A stretch of 64,000 bases of DNA from Bacillus sp. FSL K6-3431. Its GTDB lineage: Bacteria; Bacillota; Bacilli; Bacillales; Bacillaceae_C. Of the stretch, positions 56,820 to 64,000 are shown in pieces. The stretch is taken from contig NZ_JBBOCT010000001.1 of NCBI RefSeq assembly GCF_038002605.1, positions 4,960,001 to 5,024,000 on the forward strand, written 5' to 3'. Numbering within the stretch: position 1 is the stretch's first letter; each line of letters begins with the position of its first letter. The notes beneath the pieces were generated by a model. That model worked only from the letters and a program-made list of their open reading frames with translations. It was not told where the DNA came from and ran no database searches. The translations under genes and the position numbers were made by a program.

Positions 56820-57115
56820 GCTCTGTTAAAGGTAAATGTTGATATTGTATGCCTGTCCGAACTCTTGATATAATCAATAACAGGAACAAACGTTCGAGTA
56901 AGGTTATCAAGGTGAGCAAAGCATTTAGCAACTTGTTAAAGTATATCGACAAATTACCACTTACAAAAAAGAACAAGTTTACCAATGAGTTAAACGCTAT
57001 GTAGAACTTTCTTCCTTTGTTGGTGGTCGTTTAATCACCGCTTTAAAGGCGTGGCTACGAAATATCTTGATAATTAACCTTGCTTGGTTTTTTTTAACAT
57101 CATTTGTATTTGAAA
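56820..57115 (+). pseudogene. Internally deleted transposase relic (IS1595-like)
   Basis: A GTG at 56912 opens 30 codons reading M-S-K-A-F-S-N-L-L-K-Y-I-D-K-L-P, then a stop. Right after it another frame reads N-H-R-F-K-G-V-A-T-K-Y-L-D-N and, after one extra base, Y-L-A-W-F-F. That is the C-terminal pattern of IS1595-type transposases. So the head and tail of a transposase seem joined by a large deletion. GGCTCTGTTAAAGG at 56819 may be its left end. Between 57116 and 57322 I see nothing else. Confidence 0.5.
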
Positions 57116-57322
57116 TGAAAGACACATGTGACAGTTTGAGACTGCCAAAATTTAATGTGTAAATACTATTCAACCAACGGATGCAGGTTTGTTCAACAAG
57201 GACTCATGATAGCAATGTTCATCTACTGTAAAATATAATTAGATGTATTAATGTTCCAGAAAATCAAACAAAAATCAGAGGATTTGTACAACAAACTTAT
57301 TTACCGAAATGGAGGACTATTA

Positions 57323-57688
57323 ATGAAAACAAATACCGTTAAACAGAATAATATTGAAATTGCTGTTATAAGCAGTACCGAGATACTAATAAAAGATGTT
57401 CAGTCGGCATTGGATTTTATGGCGACAGTACAGTATGAAACTGGCTGTAACCGTATAATTTTGAATAAATCGGCAATATGTGAGGACTTTTTTCACTTAA
57501 GTACGAAACTTGCAGGGGAAATATTACAAAAGTTTATTAATTATCATGTGAAAATAGCCGTTGTAGGAGACTTTTCTGTATATTCAAGTAAGAGTTTGAA
57601 AGACTTTATCTATGAGAGTAATAAAGGGAAAGATATATTTTTCTTTCCAGATGAAAAGCAGGCAATTGAAAAATTAAGTATGGTGTAA
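57323..57688 (+). CDS. DUF4180 domain protein
   Basis: The 121-residue soluble protein fits DUF4180: I-E-I-A-V-I-S-S-T-E-I-L-I, then Q-S-A-L-D-F-M-A-T-V, C-N-R-I-I-L-N-K, and V-V-G-D-F-S-V-Y near the C-terminus. The function is unknown. The fold is probably alpha/beta, STAS-like in length and rhythm, which is inference. TGGAGGA six bases before ATG 57323 sets the start. The frame extends 24 codons upstream without support. Confidence 0.8.
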   Translation: MKTNTVKQNNIEIAVISSTEILIKDVQSALDFMATVQYETGCNRIILNKSAICEDFFHLSTKLAGEILQKFINYHVKIAVVGDFSVYSSKSLKDFIYESNKGKDIFFFPDEKQAIEKLSMV

Positions 57689-57905
57689 TCATTACTAATG
57701 AACATAATTCCTTTTATATATCGAAGATTGTGAAAGGTTGTACTTTAAGAGCGGAGTGCGTTAGTTGAACAAGAATGGAGGAAGCTTTTTAAATAGGGTT
57801 TCCTTTAATTTTCATCCAATTATCAACATAATATAAAGATAAGATATGATCCAAAAAAGTTGGAAAGACAAGGAAAAATTAATCTAGGGGGAGTATGTAT
57901 AAAAA

Positions 57906-58211
57906 ATGAATTGGAATATGTTTATCACGCTTGCTTTAGTCTTAGCATATATTCGCTGGGATAAAAAGAAACGGCGTTTTGGTCCGTATGTTAAGAATAT
58001 TCTTATTCTACTAGTATTTGTGTATCTATATTCTATTATTAGTAAGTATTTAACGAATATGTTTAACTTTTCAATATTAAACTTTATACCGGAAACTATA
58101 CCATTTTGGCTTAGTGGAATCATCTTTTATTCAATAATTTGTGCTATTTCTATTAAAGGATGGAAAAGTATACAAAGCCGAAAAGAATTTTTAGATTCTG
58201 ACAGAAATTAA
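57906..58211 (+). CDS. Small hypothetical membrane protein
   Basis: The 101-residue product has about three hydrophobic segments: an N-terminal one (5-16), then N-I-L-I-L-L-V-F-V-Y-L-Y, then W-L-S-G-I-I-F-Y-S-I-I-C-A-I. A basic R-W-D-K-K-K-R-R loop between the first two should face the cytoplasm. I do not recognise a family. GGGGGAG lies 12 bases upstream of ATG, a rather long spacing. It lies between a DUF4180 gene and the nifS-like gene. Confidence 0.6.
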   Translation: MNWNMFITLALVLAYIRWDKKKRRFGPYVKNILILLVFVYLYSIISKYLTNMFNFSILNFIPETIPFWLSGIIFYSIICAISIKGWKSIQSRKEFLDSDRN

Positions 58212-58358
58212 TGAGGAATGTTGTCAGCAACGAATTCATACTTCTCAAGTAAAGCAAAAGAGTAATCATCTTTCTAAAGTAAATGTTTGTTTTCGGGGAT
58301 AAAAATGTATGATATGATATAAAACTGCATAATGAATTTCACTTAGAAGGTGTTTATA

Positions 58359-59504
58359 TTGATATATTTTGATAATAGTGCGACAACCAAGCCTCATCAA
58401 GATGTGCTGGATGCTTATATAAAGGTAAGTAGTGATATGTATGGGAATGCATCATCTCTTCATAATTTCGGTGGAAAATCAGAACAGTTGCTCACTCGCG
58501 CTCGTGAACAAATAGCGAATCTATGTGATGTAAAACCGGCAGAGATTTATTTTACATCTGGTGGAACAGAGGGAAATAATTTGGCGATCAAAGGTGCTGC
58601 TTTTATGCATAGAGGTAGAGGTAATCATATCATTACTACTGCGATTGAACATCCGTCAGTGAAAGAACCCTGTGAGCAGCTCAAATCAATGGGTTTTGAT
58701 ATCACTTATTTACCAGTAAATAAGAATGGTGTCGTGTCCGTTTTCGACTTAAAAGCTGCGATAACGGAACAAACGACGCTCGTATCAATCATGTATGTGA
58801 ATAATGAAACGGGGTCTATACAACCGATAGGTGAAATAGGCCGACTATTAAAAAACTATCCAAAGATTCTTTTTCATGTGGATTTTGTGCAAGCTGCAGG
58901 GAAGTTACCCATTGATATATATGAATTGTTTCTGGATCTTTGTACGTTTTCAGCACATAAATTCCATGGTTTGAAAGGAACGGGCTTTTTATTTAAAAGA
59001 CAAGGTGTAAAACTGGAACCACTCATTTCTGGAGGAAATCAGGAGCTAAAGATGAGAAGTGGGACAGAGAATACTGGAGGTATTGTTGCAATGGCAAAAG
59101 CATTGCGACTGGTTGAGTTAAATCGGAAAAACAAGGGAGCGGAGCTTTTACGAATTCATCGCTTCCTATATGATCGGTTACAAGCCATACCTAGCATCAT
59201 TATTCATACTCCAGTAATCGCAGCTCCGCATATTATCAATTTTTCTGCTCAAGGGCTAAAAGGAGAAGTGCTCGTCCATGCTTTAGAAGAGGAAGGAATT
59301 GTTCTTTCTACAACAAGTGCATGTTCATCGAAGGATAAGCTGCCAAGCACTACATTAAAATCGATGGGAGTCAGTGGTGAATTAGCTATCGGTGCAGTAC
59401 GAATCAGTCTATCGTATGGAAATACGCTAGAAGAAGCGGAGATCTTTTTCCAAGCGCTTAGCAAAATTTTACAACGATTAAATAAGGTAATGAGGCGAAT
59501 ATAA
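58359..59504 (+). CDS. nifZ: Cysteine desulfurase (NifS/IscS-like), ThiI partner
   Basis: The PLP enzyme of about 381 residues opens I-Y-F-D-N-S-A-T-T. It has F-T-S-G-G-T-E-G-N-N, the PLP lysine in S-A-H-K-F-H-G-L-K-G and the catalytic Cys in S-A-C-S-S-K. It passes sulfur from cysteine to ThiI, the next gene, as NifZ/YtbJ does in B. subtilis. AAGGTG and a six-base gap point to TTG 58359, not the GTG at 58350. Its stop overlaps the thiI start by one base (TAATG). Confidence 0.9.
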   Translation: MIYFDNSATTKPHQDVLDAYIKVSSDMYGNASSLHNFGGKSEQLLTRAREQIANLCDVKPAEIYFTSGGTEGNNLAIKGAAFMHRGRGNHIITTAIEHPSVKEPCEQLKSMGFDITYLPVNKNGVVSVFDLKAAITEQTTLVSIMYVNNETGSIQPIGEIGRLLKNYPKILFHVDFVQAAGKLPIDIYELFLDLCTFSAHKFHGLKGTGFLFKRQGVKLEPLISGGNQELKMRSGTENTGGIVAMAKALRLVELNRKNKGAELLRIHRFLYDRLQAIPSIIIHTPVIAAPHIINFSAQGLKGEVLVHALEEEGIVLSTTSACSSKDKLPSTTLKSMGVSGELAIGAVRISLSYGNTLEEAEIFFQALSKILQRLNKVMRRI

Positions 59505-60712
59505 TGAATTATGATCGAATTTTAATTAGGTATGGCGAAATGTCTTTGAAAGGGCGAAACAGAAAACATTTCGTCACTAAGTTAAAGAAAAATATTAAAT
59601 TTATTTTACAAGATTTTGAAAAAATTAAAATTGAATCTGATTGGGATAGAATGTATGTGCTTTTAAATGGAGAAGAAGCGGAATCAGTCATTGTGGCTTT
59701 AAAAAAGGTATTCGGTATTCAATCATTTAGTCCAGCGATCAAAACGGAAAAGGAAATTGAAGCTATCCGGGCTGCTGCGTTACATATTATTCAGCAAGCC
59801 CATATTCCAGGAAATACATTTAAAGTCTCGGCACGCAGATCAGATAAAAAATTTGAATATGATTCAAATGGCTTAAATCATGCAGTTGGTGCACATATTC
59901 TCATCCATACAGAAGATATAAAAGTAGATGTGAAGAAACCTGATATTAACTTGATCGTAGAAGTAAGAGAAGAAGCTGCATATATTTCAGGAGAAGTGAT
60001 TCAAGGTGCTGGTGGATTCCCTGTTGGCTCATCTGGGAGAGCAATGCTTATGCTATCAGGAGGTATCGATAGTCCAGTCGCAGGGTATTTGACAATGAAA
60101 CGCGGTGTTATTGTAGAAGCAGTTCATTTTTATAGTCCACCTTTTACTAGCGAAAGAGCGAAGCAAAAAGTTCTGGATTTGGCTGAAAAACTTGGTCAAT
60201 ACAGTGGGAGCGTGAAAGTTCATATCGTTCCATTTACAGTTATTCAGGAAACAATACATAATGAAATTCCTGAAGCTTATTCAATGACTGCAACAAGAAG
60301 AATGATGTTACGCATAACAGATGAGATTAGAAAGAACCGTCAAGGACAAGCGATTGTTACGGGAGAAAGTCTTGGACAGGTAGCAAGCCAAACGATGGAT
60401 AGCATGTTTGCAATTAATGACGTTACAAGTACTCCAATTATTCGTCCGCTCATTACGATGGACAAGTTAGACATAATAAAAATTGCAGAAGATATTGATA
60501 CGATGGAAATTTCTAATCGCCCTTATGAAGATTGTTGTACTATTTTTACCCCACCTGCGCCAAAAACGCGTCCAAAATTAGATAAAATAACGATGTATGA
60601 AAAGAAATTTGACTGGGATCCTTTGTTGACGGAAGCGGTAGAGAAAACTGAAACGATTATTGTTAGTTGCCGAAAACGCTCGAAAATCGATTCTGAAGAA
60701 GATTTGTTTTAA
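59504..60712 (+). CDS. thiI: tRNA 4-thiouridine synthase ThiI
   Basis: The 402-residue protein has an N-terminal ferredoxin-like and THUMP region (about 1-165) and a PP-loop ATPase (L-S-G-G-I-D-S-P-V-A near 184-193). It puts sulfur on U8 of tRNAs. There is no C-terminal rhodanese domain, as is normal for Gram-positive ThiI, so the neighbouring desulfurase must deliver sulfur directly. The end has C-C-T-I-F and S-C-R-K-R-S. It is translationally coupled to the upstream gene. Confidence 0.95.
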   Translation: MNYDRILIRYGEMSLKGRNRKHFVTKLKKNIKFILQDFEKIKIESDWDRMYVLLNGEEAESVIVALKKVFGIQSFSPAIKTEKEIEAIRAAALHIIQQAHIPGNTFKVSARRSDKKFEYDSNGLNHAVGAHILIHTEDIKVDVKKPDINLIVEVREEAAYISGEVIQGAGGFPVGSSGRAMLMLSGGIDSPVAGYLTMKRGVIVEAVHFYSPPFTSERAKQKVLDLAEKLGQYSGSVKVHIVPFTVIQETIHNEIPEAYSMTATRRMMLRITDEIRKNRQGQAIVTGESLGQVASQTMDSMFAINDVTSTPIIRPLITMDKLDIIKIAEDIDTMEISNRPYEDCCTIFTPPAPKTRPKLDKITMYEKKFDWDPLLTEAVEKTETIIVSCRKRSKIDSEEDLF

Positions 60713-60951
60713 GTGAATCTTAAAGAGTACAAAATCCTAAATGGCGAGTTTTTTTAAGCTTGTCATCTTTCCTTTACTTATATTGTTAAAGGATAAGGTT
60801 AATACTGAAGGGCATGGAAGAAAAATTACTAAGTGTAACGTCATCGGAAAAAATTTTCTTTTGAAGGAAGAAAAGGAAGAATTACCAACGTTTTTATTGC
60901 ATGAAGGCATGTGTTTTCGCACAATCTATTTGTACAAGGAGGTGAAAACAC

Positions 60952-61146
60952 ATGCCAAACAGTAATAATCTTGTTGTACCTGGAGTTCAAAACGCTTTAG
61001 ACCAAATGAAATTCGAAATCGCAACTGAGTTCGGTGTTCAATTGGGAGCAGATACAACTTCACGTGCAAATGGTTCTGTCGGTGGAGAAATCACAAAACG
61101 TCTTGTACAAATGGCTGAACAACAATTAGGTGGCCAATCACAGTAA
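60952..61146 (+). CDS. sspA: Alpha/beta-type small acid-soluble spore protein
   Basis: The 64-residue protein is a typical alpha/beta SASP. The GPR protease site is around I-A-T-E-F-G-V, and the two conserved blocks are K-F-E-I-A-T-E-F-G and [12 protein letters not shown]. It coats and protects spore DNA. ACAAGGAGGTG precedes ATG, a strong site typical for a highly expressed gene. In B. subtilis sspA also follows thiI. This is the best evidence that the organism sporulates. Confidence 0.96.
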   Translation: MPNSNNLVVPGVQNALDQMKFEIATEFGVQLGADTTSRANGSVGGEITKRLVQMAEQQLGGQSQ

Positions 61147-61168
61147 ACAAATTAATATAAATGGCTAT

Positions 61169-61198
61169 AAGGAAGCGGGATTAATCCCGCTTCCTTTC
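61169..61198 (+). terminator. Terminator after sspA
   Basis: AAGGAAGCGGGATT and AATCCCGCTTCCTT are 14 complementary bases followed by T. Confidence 0.85.
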
Positions 61199-61213
61199 TA
61201 CGTAACATTTCCA

Positions 61214-61293
61214 GCTGATAATCCTTGGGTCCACACGATGTGGATCATATCGGCTTTGCCACACGACGTGGCGGTTTTGAGCCGATAATCCTT
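61214..61293. repeat. Small structured repeat with paired ACACGAYGT palindromes
   Basis: The motif GCYGATAATCCTT occurs at 61214-61226 and 61281-61293. Between the two copies are TCCACACGATGTGGA (61230-61244) and GCCACACGACGTGGC (61258-61272), related inverted-repeat stems. It may be another dispersed element of this genome. Confidence 0.5.
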
Positions 61294-61356
61294 AATCATG
61301 TTCAAAGTATTCTTCCTTTTGTATAATGAAGTAATGAACGTGAAGGAGGATGAAGG

Positions 61357-62934
61357 ATGAATACTGAAAATTTAATAGCGCCAGAAACATATAATATCAT
61401 ACAAGAGATAGAAAGATTCGCACAAGAACCGCAAAGACTTGCGATTAAATGGGAAGATGAACAAGGTGTTAAGAAAGAGATTACATATAAAAAACTACTA
61501 GAAAATGCGAATAAGATAGGTAATGTTTTTAAAGAAAAGGGATTTGAAAAAGGCGATACAATATTAGTTATGGTTCCACGGTTAATAGAAGCATATGAGG
61601 TATACACAGCGGCTTTGAAAATGGGGATTATAGTTATACCAAGTTCGGAAATGTTGAAGGCTAAGGATTTGGATTATAGGATATCTCATGGAGATGTAAA
61701 AGGCATTGTTTGCTATTATCCGTATATCGATCAGTTTCAAGAATTGGAAAATGCAAAGGGGCTAATAAAACTTGCTATAGGACCTTCAATTGATGGCTGG
61801 GAATCTTTGGAACAATTAGCAGAAACGGCTTCAAGCGAGTTAGAAATAGCGGATACTATGAATACTGATACTGCATTTCTTCCATATACTTCAGGAACGA
61901 CAGGTAATCCAAAGGCAGTTGTTCATACACATGGTTGGGGATATGCCCATTTAAGAACAGCGGCACCAAATTGGCTATGTATTGAAGAACAAGACGTGGT
62001 TTGGGCAACATCAGGGCCAGGGTGGCAAAAGTGGATATGGAGTCCATTCCTTTCCGTATTAGGATCAGGGGCGACAAGCTTCGTCTATCATGGAAAATAT
62101 GATGCTCAAAAGTATCTGACTCTTTTGGGAAAATATAATGTAAATGTTCTATGTTGTACACCTACTGAATATAGAATCATGGCAAAAGCAGATAATTTAT
62201 CAGATTTTAAGCTTGATCATTTACGTAGTGCGGTATCGGCCGGCGAACCGTTAAATAGGGAAGTGATTGATACATTCCGCAAGCATTTTAATGTTGATGT
62301 TCGCGATGGTTATGGTCAAACGGAAAACACATTGCTTGTTGGGATAACTAAAGGCATGGAATTAAGACCAGGATCGATGGGAAAACCGACTCCGGGAAAT
62401 CATGTGGAAATCATTAATGAATTTGGTGAACCATGCGAAATAGGTGAGGTAGGGGATATTGCTGTTCACATCAATACTCCTGCACTATTTAAAATGTACT
62501 ATAAGGAACCGGAAAGGACTGCGATGCAATTTCGTGGTGATTATTATATTACAGGTGACAAAGCTAAAAAAGATGAAGAAGGTTATTTCTGGTTTGAAGG
62601 ACGTGGTGATGACATTATCGTCAGCTCTGGCTACACCATTGGACCATTCGAAGTAGAAGATGCACTTGTAAAGCATCCATTTGTTCAGGAATGTGCAGTT
62701 GTCGCAAGTCCTGACGAAGTACGAGGAAATATTGTAAAAGCGTTCGTTATCTTAAAACCAGGCGTTAATAAAAATGACCTCGACATCGTATCCAATTTGC
62801 AAAACCACGTTAAAAATATGACTGCTCCATATAAGTATCCGCGGAAAATTGAATTCGTCGAAAAATTACCAAAAACTGCATCAGGCAAAATAATGAGGGT
62901 GGAATTAAGAAAAAGCGAACAGGATAGCCAATAG
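61357..62934 (+). CDS. ytcI: Acyl-CoA synthetase YtcI
   Basis: The 525-residue AMP-forming ligase has Y-T-S-G-T-T-G-N-P-K, Y-G-Q-T-E, T-G-D-K-A-K-K-D-E-E-G-Y-F-W-F and the C-terminal P-K-T-A-S-G-K-I-M-R. It belongs to the acetate/medium-chain acyl-CoA synthetase group, and sequence and place after sspA match B. subtilis YtcI. The true acyl substrate is not known. GAAGGAGGATGAAGG precedes ATG. It is paralogous to AcsA at 37194. Confidence 0.9.
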   Translation: MNTENLIAPETYNIIQEIERFAQEPQRLAIKWEDEQGVKKEITYKKLLENANKIGNVFKEKGFEKGDTILVMVPRLIEAYEVYTAALKMGIIVIPSSEMLKAKDLDYRISHGDVKGIVCYYPYIDQFQELENAKGLIKLAIGPSIDGWESLEQLAETASSELEIADTMNTDTAFLPYTSGTTGNPKAVVHTHGWGYAHLRTAAPNWLCIEEQDVVWATSGPGWQKWIWSPFLSVLGSGATSFVYHGKYDAQKYLTLLGKYNVNVLCCTPTEYRIMAKADNLSDFKLDHLRSAVSAGEPLNREVIDTFRKHFNVDVRDGYGQTENTLLVGITKGMELRPGSMGKPTPGNHVEIINEFGEPCEIGEVGDIAVHINTPALFKMYYKEPERTAMQFRGDYYITGDKAKKDEEGYFWFEGRGDDIIVSSGYTIGPFEVEDALVKHPFVQECAVVASPDEVRGNIVKAFVILKPGVNKNDLDIVSNLQNHVKNMTAPYKYPRKIEFVEKLPKTASGKIMRVELRKSEQDSQ

Positions 62935-62942
62935 ATAAAAAG

Positions 62943-62972
62943 AAAACAGACTGCTTTTTCGGTCTGTTTTTT
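62943..62972 (+). terminator. Terminator after ytcI
   Basis: AAAACAGAC and GTCTGTTTT are 9-bp arms followed by T. Confidence 0.8.
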
Positions 62973-63140
62973 AAAAAAACCACGTTAACGGGTAACATTA
63001 TACGGCTTAACGTAACTACTTTTGTTATGTTAGTAAATAAAAAAATAGATAGATTAAATGGTAGATTAAATAGCATCTTAATAAGCTTGATTTATATAAT
63101 GAATATTATTTCGAGACTCAAAATAGTAGGAGATTTTACA

Positions 63141-64000
63141 ATGACAAATGATGAACGTAAAGGAATAATATACGCTGGGGTGGCATATTCCTTATGGGGA
63201 ATATTAGCTATTTTCTGGAAGCAGTTAAGCCATATATCAGCAGGAGAAATTTTAGCAAACCGAATATTTTGGTCTTTTTGGTTCATGATCCTTGTATTAA
63301 TTATAGGTAGACAATTTCCAATCTTATTAAATAATTTAAAACAAATACGTTATCATCGAAAAACATTTATTGCACTTGGTGCTGCTTCACTACTCATTAG
63401 TATTAACTGGTTTTTATTTATCTGGGCAGTAAATATGAACATGCTTGTAGAAACAAGTCTTGGTTATTATATCAATCCTCTAGTAAGTATTTTACTAGGC
63501 GTAATCGTATTAAAAGAAAAATTATCCTCCATTCAAGTCGTTTCCTTTTTTCTGGCATTAGGAGGTGTGTTAATTTTAACGATCTCATACGGCCAATTTC
63601 CGTGGGTGTCTTTTGGACTTGCATTGTCTTTTGGGGTATATGGCCTTGTGAAAAAAATGATTAAGGTAGACTCATCCATTGGACTTACACTTGAAACGCT
63701 AGTTATTATGCCTATTGCTTTTATATATATAATTATTCAAATGTTTAATGGGAGTAGTTCATTATTTTCCGGATCGATAGTGACAGATGGTTTATTAATC
63801 GCATCCGGAGCAATAACAGCTATCCCGTTACTTTATTTTGCAAAAGGTGTACAAAAAATCCCCTTATACTTAATGGGATTTATGCAATATATTGCACCCA
63901 CACTTATGCTTCTTCTAGGGGTATTTCTATATGGTGAACCTTTTGGTACGATCCAGATCATTGCGTTCTCCTTTATTTGGGGTGCACTAGCTTTCATTAC
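63141..64000 (+). CDS. rarD: RarD-type EamA family transporter (partial, runs off the window)
   Basis: The gene opens M-T-N-D-E-R-K-G-I-I-Y-A-G-V-A-Y-S-L-W-G and continues open to the window end, 286 codons. It has R-I-F-W-S, N-W-F-L-F-I-W-A-V-N, E-T-S-L-G-Y-Y-I-N-P-L and Y-I-A-P-T-L, all typical of RarD proteins (about ten membrane helices, usually about 300 residues). So only the last residues are missing. The substrate is unknown; a chloramphenicol-sensitivity role was proposed in other bacteria. TAGGAGATTT precedes ATG. Confidence 0.88.
   Translation, partial: MTNDERKGIIYAGVAYSLWGILAIFWKQLSHISAGEILANRIFWSFWFMILVLIIGRQFPILLNNLKQIRYHRKTFIALGAASLLISINWFLFIWAVNMNMLVETSLGYYINPLVSILLGVIVLKEKLSSIQVVSFFLALGGVLILTISYGQFPWVSFGLALSFGVYGLVKKMIKVDSSIGLTLETLVIMPIAFIYIIIQMFNGSSSLFSGSIVTDGLLIASGAITAIPLLYFAKGVQKIPLYLMGFMQYIAPTLMLLLGVFLYGEPFGTIQIIAFSFIWGALAFI

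Noticed and set aside
60741..60965. A 74-codon frame between thiI and sspA
   Set aside because: It overlaps the sspA ribosome binding site and start and has no support of its own.

Overview
The window is about 64 kb of low-GC chromosome from an endospore-forming member of the Bacillales. A large part follows the Bacillus subtilis yt* region in order: ytpP-ytpQ-ytpR, sftA, murC, ytxG-ytxH, ccpA, acuCBA/acsA, tyrS, rpsD, dgcP (ytrP), ytsP, refZ (yttP), ezrA, the nifS-like thiI partner, thiI, sspA and ytcI. A small acid-soluble spore protein, a YhcN-type spore lipoprotein and RefZ point to sporulation. The dispersed repeat families and lineage-specific insertions look like those of the Planococcaceae (Sporosarcina/Lysinibacillus-like). 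That placement is inference. No rRNA, tRNA or CRISPR array was seen.

Region 1 (1-7.1 kb): a lipoprotein, a PTS_EIIC_2 membrane protein and the thioredoxin-like YtpP. These are followed by a leftward ECF sigma / membrane protein / ABC transporter operon, then ytpQ-ytpR. Region 2 (7.1-24.7 kb) is accessory. It holds two SulP-UspA operons arranged tail to tail, one with a frameshifted 5' end. Next are a serine-recombinase-like protein lacking its catalytic serine, an arsR-arsB-arsC operon with a perfect operator palindrome, ilvD, a CtaB-like prenyltransferase, selD-selU, an IS1182-type transposase relic, murB, a 54-codon zinc-ribbon gene, a DUF1801 protein, an Hsp20 and the YhcN lipoprotein.

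Region 3 (24.8-43.8 kb) is mostly core: sftA, murC, ytxGH, an unusual 719-residue FtsA/PilM-like protein, ccpA, and the divergent acuABC/acsA pair with a catabolite-control site between them. A class A penicillin-binding protein and T-box-controlled tyrS follow. Region 4 (43.8-50.9 kb) is variable. It has an IsdG/HmoA-like protein next to a frameshifted flavodoxin, a PbuE-type purine exporter behind a guanine-type riboswitch with ON-switch layout, and an orphan 1037-residue hybrid kinase carrying two different kinase modules.

Region 5 (50.9-64 kb) returns to core genes: rpsD with a structured leader, a GAF-GAF-GGDEF protein, free-methionine-sulfoxide reductase, refZ, ezrA, a transposase relic, nifS-like/thiI, sspA, ytcI and a partial rarD.

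Three copies of a structured ~185-bp repeat (7.1, 27.5 and 50.5 kb) and several other small repeat families lie between genes. Many genes start at TTG or GTG behind a GAGGTG-like ribosome binding site, so I moved several starts downstream of the longest open frame.
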